Origin: Ochromonadaceae sp. CCMP2298
Lineage: Eukaryota; Sar; Synurophyceae; Ochromonadales; Ochromonadaceae
Assembly (NCBI GenBank): GCA_026770595.1
Contig: MU634656.1
Span: forward strand, 1 to 10,906
Direction: 5' to 3'
DNA: 10,906 bases
The position numbers and the translations under genes were made by a program. Position 1 is the first letter of the stretch; each line of letters opens with the position of its first letter. Positions 1-8,397 of the stretch are shown here, piece after piece. The notes beneath the pieces are model-generated. The model was not told where the DNA came from, ran no database searches, and was given only the letters and a program-made list of their open reading frames with translations.

Positions 1-204
1 GCCGCCGGTGATGCCGATGGCGGAGATGGGCCAGAGCACGAAGGCCCACAGCAGCGTCCACTTGGAGCAGCTGGTAACTGTTAGGAGGCCGATGAAAGCC
101 GCCACGTGGGAGAGGCCGATGTAGATGATCATGGGCCAATTCAGGTTGCCCGCCTTGTAGTGGCGCACGACCGTCTTGAAGCCGTCGGTGATAACTTGCA
201 TCAT
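1..204 (-). CDS. Delta-9 acyl-CoA (stearoyl-CoA type) desaturase, N-terminal part, runs off left edge
   Basis: Read on the minus strand from ATG at 204-202 (a second ATG follows at 201-199), 68 codons stay open to the window edge. The peptide has a short polar N-terminus, then a hydrophobic segment at about residues 23-43 (WPMIIYIGLSHVAAF...) and a second at about 49-66 that ends in SAIGITGG. A hydrophobic pair ending in (S)A(I/L)GIT(A/G)G is the hallmark just before the first histidine box (HRLWxH) of membrane delta-9 acyl-CoA desaturases. That box would lie just outside the window. Members are endoplasmic-reticulum di-iron enzymes that use O2 and electrons from cytochrome b5 to convert stearoyl- or palmitoyl-CoA to oleoyl- or palmitoleoyl-CoA. 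An in-frame TAA lies at 267-265, with no ATG between it and 204. An AG at 238-237 could instead be a splice acceptor that adds upstream residues. The gene is divergent from the acetyl-CoA carboxylase at 846. Family assignment is fairly sure; exact substrate is not. Confidence 0.82.
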   Translation of the reverse strand, partial: MMQVITDGFKTVVRHYKAGNLNWPMIIYIGLSHVAAFIGLLTVTSCSKWTLLWAFVLWPISAIGITGG

Positions 205-239
205 CTTCTTGGAGCTGTTGGTAGTATCGATGGCAGCTA

Positions 240-410
240 AATTATGACGCTTGCTTGCGATTAATTATGACGCTCTGCCCGAGTTGTACCAGGAGCGCAC
301 GGAATCATGACGTTCTGTCCTAGAATGCCAAGCGTAAATATTCATGACGGTCTTCCTAAAAGGAAGAGCGTAATCCTGATTCTCTGTCGATTCAAGGGGG
401 TTGATGACGC
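240..410 (+). promoter_or_regulatory. Array of ATGACG (CRE/bZIP-like) motifs
   Basis: The core ATGACG occurs at 244-249, 268-273 (wobbling one base within ATTATGACGC), 307-312, 344-349 and 404-409 on the plus strand, and once inverted (CGTCAT) at 486-491. The flanks of the first four are also similar (AATTATGACGC, AATTATGACGC, AATCATGACGT, ATTCATGACGG). Copies two and three match over 18 bases as AATYATGACGYTCTGYCC. A further CRE-like core, GACGTCA, sits at 513-519. A given hexamer is expected about 0.1 times in 250 bp on both strands. TGACG is the half-site of CREB/ATF and related bZIP factors. The factor in this organism is unknown. Confidence 0.6.
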
Positions 411-460
411 GCGTCCGTGGACTTTCCGCGTCCTCCTCACTTCGTGTGAAAAATCACAGA

Positions 461-474
461 AAAAATATATTTTT
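461..474. promoter_or_regulatory. AT-rich palindrome, possible two-way TATA element
   Basis: AAAAATATATTTTT is a perfect 14-bp palindrome and the most AT-rich spot between the two divergent genes. It reads as a TATA-like element on both strands. It is about 260 bp from the desaturase ATG and about 370 bp from the carboxylase ATG. That distance fits transcription start sites with long leaders or a leader intron, so its role as a TATA box is only a suggestion. Confidence 0.3.
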
Positions 475-577
475 CGGGCGATTTTCGTCATCTGAGTATG
501 TGTCATATTTGCGACGTCAGTATACCCGGGATCCAACATATTTGGCGCTAATTAATGCCACCGATCCTGGATTCAGA

Positions 578-683
578 ATTGGAATGTGAAAAGAGGGAAA
601 ACGGATTGGTCCCCTCCGCATTTGCAGATTTGTGCTCCAATCTTTTGGTTCGGCGATGCTTGCACGCATGTGCATCGGATTGG
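578..683. promoter_or_regulatory. Cluster of four CCAAT-box cores
   Basis: ATTGG (inverted CCAAT) occurs at 578-582, 605-609 and 679-683, and CCAAT at 637-641, so there are four cores in about 105 bp where roughly 0.2 would be expected by chance on both strands. CCAAT boxes bind the NF-Y/HAP complex and are common in divergent TATA-poor promoters. The cluster lies 160-270 bp upstream of the carboxylase start codon. Confidence 0.45.
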
Positions 684-845
684 GCACACCCGCAGTTCGT
701 GGTCATACCTCACAGACCGTTCATAAGCACTCAGTCAAAATCCAGATCGTGGTGATCTCCTCAGAGCACTCGGACTGTGCAGCGGACCAGCAGCCCCCAA
801 AAGCCCCTAAACCAGTAGCAGCGCCTGCAGCCCAGTGTGCAACTC

Positions 846-3800
846 ATGGCGTCCAAGCTCGACCTCACTGACGCGGGGTTCTTCAAGAGCGTGGAGGACT
901 TCGTGGCATTCTCTGGCGGTGACCATGCAATCAAGAAAATTCTCATCGCGAACAACGGCATCGGCGCCACCAAGGCCATCCGCTCCATCCGCAGATGGTG
1001 CTTCGAGACCTTCGGAAACGAGAGGATGGTAAGTGCACGGCAGAGTCATTCAAACCAATCCCTCCTCTCAACCTCACAATCCTCACCACCCTCACCATCG
1101 TGCAATTCCCTCCTGTTTCATTCCCTCCTGTTTCTTATCTCCTTTTCTCCTTCTGTACATCTCTTCAATCCTATGCTCCTATGCTCCTATGCTCCTATGC
1201 TCCTATGCTCCTATGCTCCTATGCACACAGGTGGAGTTCGTGGTGATGGCCACACCCGAGGACATGCGAGCCAATGCCGAGTACATCCGCCTCGCCGACC
1301 GGGTGGTAGACGTGCCTGGTGGCTCGAACAACAACAACTACGCCAACATAAACCTGATCTGCCAGATCGCCCAGCACCTGAAGGTGGACGCCGTCATGCC
1401 CATGTGGGGTCACGCCTCCGAGAACCCCTCCCTGCCCACCAACCTGCTCAAGCTCAAGCACAGGGTGACCTTCATCGGACCCCCAGCGGAGCCCATGCAG
1501 GCCCTGGGGGACAAGATCGGCTCCACCATCATCGCGCAGTCCGCAGGCGTGCCCACCATCGCGTGGAACGGCGACGGCCTCACCGTGGACTACCAAACGT
1601 CCGGCATCCCCCAGGAGGTCTACGACCAAGCCAACGTGACCACCGCGGAGGACGCGCTGGCCTGCGCTGAGCGCATCGGCTACCCGGTGATGATCAAGGC
1701 CTCAGAGGGCGGGGGCGGCAAGGGCATCCGTAAGGTGCTGCGCTCCGAGGACGTGGCCGTGCTGTTCAGGCAGGTGCAGGGGGAAATCCCCGGCTCGCCC
1801 ATATTCGTTATGAAGATGGCATCGCAAGCGCGCCACCTAGAGGTGCAGCTGATCGCAGACAAGTACGGAAACGCAGTAGCGCTCAGCGGACGCGACTGCT
1901 CGGTGCAGCGCAGACACCAGAAGATTATAGAGGAGGGGCCCCCGACGGCTGCCCCCAAGGAGGTATTCCAGCGCATGGAGCGCGCAGCTGTGTCTCTGGC
2001 CAAGACTGTGGGCTACTGCAATGCGGGCACGGTGGAGTTCCTGTACCTCGAGGAGACCCAGCAGTTCGCCTTCTTGGAGCTGAACCCCCGTCTGCAGGTG
2101 GAGCACCCCGTGACAGAGAACATCCTCAACCTCAACCTGCCCGCCTGCCAGCTCCAGGTGGCTATGGGCCTGCCCCTGCACCGCATGGGCGACATCCGCA
2201 AGATGTATGGCAGACACAGATTGGGCGCAGACACTATCGACTTCGACTACGCTGAGAAAGTGCCCTACCCCCACCACTGCATCGCCGTGCGCGTGACTGC
2301 CGAGAACCCCGAGGCAGGCTTCCAGCCCACCTCTGGCAGCATCCAAGAACTGCACTTCCACTCAGCTATCGATGTGTGGGGCTACTTCTCTGTGAACAAC
2401 TCAGGCCTCATACACGAGTTCGCAGACTCGCAGTTCGGACACATCTTCGCCGGGGGAGTGGACAGAGAGTCCGCCAGGCGTGCGATGATCGTGGCGCTGA
2501 AGGAGCTGCAGATCAGGGGGGACATCCGCACCACCCAGGAGTACATCATCAAGATGCTGCAGAGCGAGGACTTCATCGCCAACCGCATCAACACGGACTG
2601 GCTGGACGGCAGGATCGCCCGACACGCAGAGATATCCAAAGAAGAGGCCGTGCTCTACTGCCCCCACCCCACGCTGGTCGCCACGTGTGGGGCGGCGCTG
2701 CAGGGTTATCAGTACTTCCTGACGCGCGATGAGACCTTCGTCAACCTGCTGAAGGTTGGGCAGGTGCCCCCGCAGGGCGACCTTTCTCCAGTGACGGGCA
2801 TCGATCTGATATTCGACAACATCAAGTACAAGACCACCTGTGTGCAGTCGGGGGGCGAGGACGTGATCGTGCAGTGCAACCAGCAGAGCCAGAACGTCTC
2901 CGTACGTACTCTGGCAGACGGGGGGTACCTGCTGAAGGTGGCGGGACGCAACCACGTGGCCTATGTGCGCGAGGAGAGCGGCGGGTCGCTGCGTATGGTG
3001 CTGGACAGCCACACCTGTATGTTCACTCCCGAATACGACCCAACCAAATTGCGCTCCGCGGTGGCCGGCAAGCTGGCCCGTTTGCTGCTGGAGGACGGCG
3101 CGCATGTGGAGAAGGGGCAGGCGTTTGTGGAGATCGAGGTGATGAAGATGTTCATGCCGCTCAAGGCGCTGGAGGCGGGCACGGTCTCCTTCCAGATGAG
3201 CGAGGGGGCGGCACTCTCTGCGGGTGATGTGATCGCACTAGTGCAGCTGGACAATCCCGACAGCGTGGTGACTGCTGAGGAGTTCAGAGGGCCGCTGCAG
3301 GAGGGCGCAGAGGAGAAGGAGGAGGACGAGGTGCTTGCGCATATGCAGCAGCTGCAGGCGCAGAAGTCGCTGGAGCAGGTGCTGGAGGGGTACCCCCTTA
3401 CCGAGGAGGAGATCCGGTCAGCCATGGCGCTGTTCGTGGCCTCCTGGAGAGACGCCAGCCTGCCTGTGCTCAAGGTGGAGGCGGCCATGTCCGTACTCAG
3501 GGGTCGTATCGACGCCAATCTTACGGACACAATCCTGCGCCTGAATGAGGAGTACAGGCAGAACTCGGTCGAGGGTGGGGGCGGGAGCTACCCCGCAGCC
3601 GAGATTCTTCTGGCCATCCAGGCCACCATACAGGCCACCCCGATTGCCGCCAGAGCCGCGCTCATCACGCAGACGGCTGAGCTGTGGGCGGTAGTGGAGC
3701 CCTACCTCTTCTCGCTCGAGGAGGTGGTTCTCTCCGCTGTCTCGGGTTTATTGGAGAACTACCTGTCTGTGGAGAAGCAGTTCGACAACATGTCTTTCGC

Positions 3801-6800
3801 AGACATGGTCAACAAGCTGCGCAAGGACCACGCCGAGGACCTGCAGAAGGTGCTGCTGCTCTGCCGCAGCCACGTCAACGTGCGCGCGAAGAACCTCCTG
3901 GTGCTGGAGATAATCGAGCAGATCAAGGCCGTGCCGCACTACGCCTCCATCAAGAGGCCCCGAGTTCCCCTGGGAATCGCTGTGCGCAAAGAGCTCCACA
4001 CGAGGAAGATCAAGGTGCATCTCACGGAGCTGTCCAAGCTCAGAGAGAGCAAGTACACGCACATCTCCTTCGCGGCCAACCTGTTGCTCATCGACCAGCT
4101 CAAGATGACCCTGGAGACACGCCGCTCCCGCCTGGATGAGACCCTCGTGGGCGCTCTGACCACCGGCGAACCCATCGGCCAGGGCGACCGCACCGCCCGC
4201 ATGCTCTCCTTTGTCAACACCAACGTAGTAATTCGGGACATCCTCGTGGACGCGCTGCGCCACGACACCGACTACCAGATCGCCGCGATTGAGCTGTACG
4301 TGCGAAAGATCTACCAGAAGACGCACGACCTGCAGAACCTAGAGGCCGGGAACAGCCTAGGCGAGGGGCCGAACTGCTGGGTGACCTTCGAGTTCAAGAC
4401 GAAGTTCGTGGAGGCGCTGGTGGATGATGCCAGTGGACGCACGCCCTCGTATACCGACCTCGCGGCCTTCTCCAGAACCTCTCTGCAGAACATGGGGTCC
4501 CAGGACTCATTCGGGGAGCCCAGCAGCCCCAACAAAAACCGCCCCATTGTGCAAGGCATGCGCAGGGGCGTGTTCGCGGTGGCTGAGGGGATCGACGACC
4601 TTCCCACGCTGTTCCCGCAGATCGCCGCGAAGATCCCGCACGACTCGGCGCGCGAGGCGCCCATCAACGCTGTGCACGTGCTGCTGATGCTGTGCGGCGG
4701 CCTGGCGGACGACCAGCTCGCCCAGAAACTGGCTTCCTTCCTGTCCTCGCAGGCGGCCGACCTCGACAGCCGCTCTGTGCGCCGTGTGTCCTTCTTCGTG
4801 GGCAGGCCGAGGGACGGGCGCAGAGAGGCCATGCCCTTGGTGTTTACCTTCCGCGCACGCACGGGCTTCACCGAGGACAGGCTCTTCAGACACATCGAGG
4901 CACCCCACGCCTTCCACCTGGACCTGCCCCGTCTGTCAAATTTCGCGATATCCCTCGAGGACGGCATCCAAACCGCATCGGGCAATGTGCATCTCTACAG
5001 AGCGGTGCCGCTAACAGGCAAGGGCGCGAGACGATTCTTCGCGCGGCTGGTGAGCTTCACGGCCGACGTGCATAGCTCCGACGTGGAGAGCCTGTATGTG
5101 GAGGCGCTGGACCACCTCAGCCTCGTAAGAGGAGAGGAGGCAGACAACAAGGGCTCAGGCCGTGCGCCGCCCCCCTCTGCCGCCAACCATGTGTTTATGA
5201 ACGTGGTGGCGCCCGACGCGGTGGTGCAGCCTGATTTCTACGAAAACCTGCTGCAGAAGCTGTGCACCAAGTACAGCCTTAAGATGATGCGCCAGGGGAT
5301 CACCACGGTGGAACTGAAGCTCGCCTGCCGCCTGTCGGCCGAGTCCGAGCCCATGTTCCTGCGCCTGGTGGCCTCCAACCCCACCGGCTTCGTGCTCAAC
5401 ATCGACAAGTACTACGAGGCGCACTCCAACGGCACCACTGTGTACAAGTGCATCAACCGCGGTCCGGCGGGCCCCCTGGACGGCCTGAACGTGGGCACGC
5501 CCTACGAGGTGAGCCAGAAGTTCGAGACCCAGCGCGCAGCCGCCATGGCCGCCAGCGAGACGCTGTACTGCTACGACTGGCCTGCTTTGTTCGAGTGCGC
5601 TGCGGACAAGCGCTGGACCGACTACTTCACAGAGCGCTCCTCCAGCCCCCGCCTGGCCCACCCCCTCTCCCTCGCGCCGCCCAATTTTTTCTCCTGCTCG
5701 GAGCTGGCACTGTGCGACCCCACCACCCGCCTGCCTATGGGCCCCGGCTGGACCGCCGCGGAGGGCGAGGCGTGCGGTGTGCTGCTGCCGGTGCGCCGCA
5801 GCCCCGGGCTCAACGATGTCGGCATGGTGGCCTGGCTTATCAAGATCGCCTCGCCGGAGTGCCCCGAGGGCCGCGAGGTCGTCATCATCTGCAACGACAT
5901 CACCTTCCAGGCAGGCTCCTTCGGCACCCGCGAGGACGTGGTATTCTTCAAGGCCAGCGAGTACGCGCGCCACAAAGGCGTGGCTCGCATATTCCTCACG
6001 GCCAACTCCGGCGCGCGCATCGGCATGGCGCAGAGTCTGAAAGACAAATTCCAGGTGTGCTTTGTGGACGAAAAAGATCCCTCCAAGGGGTACAGGTACA
6101 TCTACATCTCCAAAGAAGTGTACGTGGCGCTGTTGGCCAAGAACAACGGGGACGTGTCGAAGCTGCCCCTCATCTGCTCAGAGGTGCAGCTGAATGGCCA
6201 GTCTGTCTACCGCGTGAGCGACATCATCGGCGAGGAGCCTGACCTGGGGGTGGAAAACCTTATGGGCTCGGGTCTGATCGCCGGGGAGACTTCCAGGGCC
6301 TACAACGACATATTCACCCTCACGCTGGTGGTGGGACGCACAGTGGGTATCGGCGCATACCTGGTGCGCCTGGGGCAGCGCACCATCCAGAAGACACGCT
6401 CCGCACCCATCATCCTCACGGGCTTCCAGGCTCTCAACAAGCTCATGGGCAGAGAGATCTACACCACCAACGACCAGCTAGGCGGCCCGATGATCATGTT
6501 CCCCAACGGCGTGTCGCACCTGCTCGCAGAGACGCACCTAGACACCGTCTCCAAGGCACTCGAGTGGATGTCCTTCGTCCCCAGCACGCGCGGCGGCCCC
6601 CTGCCCGTACGCTCTATAGAGGGTATCGACCAGCTGGAGCGGGCGGTCACCTTCGCCCCGCAGAAGGGTGTCACCTACGACCCCCGCCTGCTCCTGGATG
6701 GCCTCACGGTGGGCGACTGCTGGCAGTCAGGCTTCTTCGACCGCAACTCGTTCGTGGAGGTGCTATCGGGCTGGGCGAAGACGGTGGTGGTGGGTAGGGG

Positions 6801-7884
6801 GCGTCTGGGGGGCATTCCCATGGGCGTGATCGTGACTGAGAACCGCACAGCGGAGGCCACAAAGCCCGCCGACCCTGCAGACCTCACCTCCCAGGAGAAG
6901 CTGGTGCAGCAGGCAGGGGGGGTGTGGTTCCCCGACTCGGCGTACAAGACTGCCCAGGCTCTGAGGGACTTCAACAGGGAGGGACTGCCCTGCATGATAT
7001 TCGCGAACTGGCGAGGCTTCTCGGGCGGACAGAGGGACATGTTCGACGAGGTGTTGAAGTTCGGCAGCATGATTGTGGACGCACTAGTGGCCTACCAGCA
7101 GCCCCTCTTCGTGTACATCCCACCCTTCGCGGAGCTGCGCGGCGGCGCCTGGGTGGTGGTGGACAGCACCATCAACGCGGATGTTATGGAGTTCTATGCG
7201 GCGGAGGACGCGCGCGGCGGGGTGCTGGAGGCCGCCGGCGCGGCCTCTATCAAGTTCCGGGACCGGGACATAGTGGCCACCGCGCACCGCCTCGACCCCG
7301 CCCTTGTTGCTCTGGATGCGGAGCTTGCTGCCCTGAAGGGGGCCGGGAAGGAGCTGGAGGCTGTGTTGAAGCAGATCGCAAGCAGGGAGAGGATGCTGTT
7401 CGGCGTGTACCAGCAGGTGGCCGTGCACTTCGCGGACCTGCACGACACCCCCGGGCGCATGCAGGCCAAGGGCGTGATCAGGAGGCAGGTGCAGTGGGCG
7501 CAGAGCCGGGCGTTCTTCTACTGGAGGCTGAAGAGGCGTCTGAAGGAGTTCGAGATCGTGAACGCCATCGGAGCAGAGGACGGCCCCGGCGCACGCAGGG
7601 CTGGCATCTCCGCTCTCAAGGTGTGGTTCCTGTCCCAGGGGGGCTCAGAGGGCGCCTGGGAGGAAGACCAGCTGCTGGTGCAGTGGTTCGAGCAGCACGC
7701 AGACCAGCTAGCCGGGTACGTGGCGCAGGCGCGCAGCAAAGCTTGCATCGGAGAGATCGGCGCCAAGCTCGCGCAGCTGGTGGGGGCGGCGAGCGGGTCT
7801 GCGGACTCTGCGGAGGTGCTCAAGCAGGCGCTGCGCTCGCTGCCGGAAGCCGAGAGAGCCCAGATCCTGGCTGCTCTCAAGTAG
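846..7884 (+). CDS. ACC1: Acetyl-CoA carboxylase, eukaryotic single-chain form (join 846-1028, 1231-7884)
   Basis: ATP-dependent, biotin-dependent enzyme that makes malonyl-CoA from acetyl-CoA and bicarbonate, the committed step of fatty-acid synthesis. Spliced length is 2278 residues, normal for the family. Domains in order: biotin carboxylase (about 29-525) with glycine-rich ATP loop KASEGGGGKGIRKV at 217-230, HQKIIEEGPPT at 290-300, ELNPRLQVEHPVTE at 344-357 and the catalytic-type Arg415 in AVRVTAEN; biotin carrier domain (about 665-735) with EVMKM and biotinyl Lys700; central non-catalytic region (about 740-1480); carboxyltransferase (about 1485-2185) with NDITFQAGSFG at 1616-1626, NSGARIGMA at 1653-1661 (CoA-binding-type Arg1657) and FANWRGF at 1985-1991 (Arg1989). 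The start is ATG 846: an in-frame TAG at 816-818 precedes it and the next residues fit the family. No transit peptide is visible, so a cytosolic location is likely. Odd points: VMPMWGHASENP at 116-127, where the family usually has VW(A/P)GWGHASENP, and a short N-terminus. The gene is divergent from a desaturase and convergent with the next gene. Confidence 0.97.
1106..1135 (+). repeat. Two tandem 15-nt units inside the intron
   Basis: TTCCCTCCTGTTTCA at 1106-1120 is followed directly by TTCCCTCCTGTTTCT at 1121-1135, with one mismatch. It is pyrimidine-rich and sits upstream of the 8-nt repeat in the same intron. Confidence 0.85.
1169..1224 (+). repeat. Microsatellite of seven perfect TCCTATGC units at the intron 3' end
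   Basis: Seven perfect 8-nt copies of TCCTATGC run from 1169 to 1224 and stop six bases before the intron end (ACACAG). The array forms the pyrimidine-rich stretch before the acceptor and provides a TCCTAT-like context every 8 nt. An 8-nt unit number can vary without touching the protein because the repeat is intronic. Confidence 0.95.
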
Positions 7885-7997
7885 GCACGCAGACAGACAG
7901 CAGACAGGCTGGAGCGAGGCACTGTCCGATGCTCGATTTAGTTGATAGTAGTCACTAGATCTTTATAGATTTTTTAAAACAGTTAAAAGGTAGTTCG

Positions 7998-8030
7998 ATT
8001 AAACAAAATGTGGGGTATTTGTTTTTCTCA
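7998..8030 (+). terminator. Poly(A) signal and downstream GU/U-rich element for acetyl-CoA carboxylase
   Basis: ATTAAA at 7998-8003, the commonest variant of AATAAA in animals, lies 114 nt after the carboxylase stop codon. A G/T-rich tract, TGTGGGGTATTTGTTTTTC, follows at 8009-8027. That order (hexamer, short gap, GU/U-rich element) is the standard cleavage and polyadenylation layout and predicts mRNA 3' ends near 8010-8025. Confidence 0.6.
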
Positions 8031-8171
8031 CTGGATATGTCCTTGGCTGTTGGATCGACGGACAAAACCTGACAAACTTCCAACTGTTCCAAGCGCTTCG
8101 TCCTTCCCGCTAGCTGTCAAACAAGTAAGTTCTAACAAAAAGGATCGGCTTTCAACGACGAAGAATATTAT

Positions 8172-8177
8172 TTTATT
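8172..8177 (-). terminator. Canonical AATAAA poly(A) signal for the minus-strand gene
   Basis: TTTATT on the plus strand is AATAAA on the minus strand, 207 nt beyond the TAA at 8386-8384. A U-rich stretch (CCTTTTTGTTAG on the minus strand, around 8132-8143) follows it. The predicted 3' ends of the two convergent mRNAs would be roughly 140 bp apart without overlapping. Confidence 0.55.
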
Positions 8178-8316
8178 ACTAGCTATAGGGCTGTGGTGTT
8201 TATACAGGGGTCATAAAACTAAATGTCCTCGAATACTCCAGAATGGGGAGGGAGGGCCTTCTATGGCATATGGCATACGTACAGACGAACACCTCGCCTC
8301 CCAGGGTCCCAGGGTC

Positions 8317-8397
8317 CTAATTAGGTAGGGAGGTAGGTAGGTAGGTAGGGAGGTAGGGTAGGGGAGGTAGGGTAGGTAGGGTGTTAAGGACTCTTAC
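8317..8397 (-). other. Candidate second intron overlapping the annotated stop codon
   Basis: On the minus strand GCCA|GTAAGA has a good donor at 8397, eleven bases before the TAA at 8386-8384. The next AG after the CCTAC pyrimidine tract is TAATTAG ending at 8317. Removing 81 nt would skip the stop and replace the last four residues (SKSP) with 18 others, ending at TAG 8263-8261. The replacement tail has no recognisable features, so the simpler stop is kept in the main call. Confidence 0.25.
8323..8381 (+). repeat. GTAGG/GTAGGG low-complexity repeat with quadruplex-forming G runs
   Basis: This is a degenerate tandem array of AGGT and AGGGT units. G runs of three or more occur at 8328-8330, 8348-8350, 8356-8358, 8361-8364, 8370-8372 and 8379-8381. 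The four runs between 8348 and 8372 have gaps of 5, 2 and 5, within the usual rule for an intramolecular G-quadruplex. On the minus strand it is a CCTAC pyrimidine tract. It begins (in the minus sense) three bases after the TAA of the facing gene. Confidence 0.85.

Larger units (their letters stand above)
205..845. promoter_or_regulatory. Divergent intergenic region between desaturase and acetyl-CoA carboxylase
   Basis: This 641-bp gap lies between two start codons pointing away from each other, so it must hold both 5' leaders and both core promoters. It is less GC-rich than the genes, especially at 440-550. Short open frames inside it have no coding character. It contains the ATGACG repeats, CCAAT cores and AT-rich palindrome listed separately. 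Two small inverted repeats are also visible: TGCAC-GCAT-GTGCA at 661-674 and AGATC-GTGGT-GATCT at 745-759. An in-frame TAG at 816-818 closes the carboxylase frame upstream of its ATG. Promoter function is inferred from position and motif density. Confidence 0.7.
1029..1230 (+). other. Spliceosomal intron in acetyl-CoA carboxylase gene
   Basis: The donor is ATG|GTAAGTGCA at 1029 and the acceptor ATGCACACAG|GTGG ends at 1230, length 202 nt. Removing it joins codon 61 (Met) directly to codon 62 (Val), giving ETFGNERM-VEFVVMATPED. This matches the uninterrupted family sequence, for example ...FRNERAIRFVVMVTPED in vertebrate enzymes. The intron is phase 0 and pyrimidine-rich throughout. Its 3' third is a tandem repeat serving as the tract before the acceptor. 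Its length is not a multiple of three, so retention shifts the frame. Confidence 0.95.
7885..8383. other. Convergent 3' intergenic region
   Basis: This 499-bp stretch lies between the stop codons of the plus-strand carboxylase and the minus-strand gene that faces it. It is AT-richer than the coding DNA at 7930-8220. It holds one poly(A) signal for each strand, a short tandem CCCAGGGT-type doublet at 8300-8317 and the GTAGG repeat. An open frame of 106 codons from 8008 has no recognisable relatives and starts beside the poly(A) signal, so it is not called as a gene. Confidence 0.7.

Noticed and set aside
307-755. Short open frames of 62-66 codons upstream of ACC
   Set aside because: They fall in the motif-rich divergent region, overlap one another on both strands and show no coding bias.
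1033-1230. Reading the ACC gene as one exon from an ATG at 1033
   Set aside because: That N-terminus is the translated intron, including the TCCTATGC repeat as LCSYAPM units. Splicing 1028 to 1231 gives the conserved N-terminal ACC sequence instead.
5155-5973. Long antisense frames inside ACC (for example 272 codons on the minus strand)
   Set aside because: They are shadow frames caused by high GC at third codon positions. The plus-strand frame carries all conserved catalytic motifs.
8008-8328. Open frame of 106 codons after the ACC stop
   Set aside because: It begins beside the ATTAAA poly(A) signal, crosses the opposing poly(A) signal and has no recognisable features. It is probably chance in a non-coding spacer.
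8323-8381. Interstitial telomere repeat
   Set aside because: Units are mostly AGGT and AGGGT with only one TTAGG-like start. The degenerate composition fits a simple-sequence repeat better.
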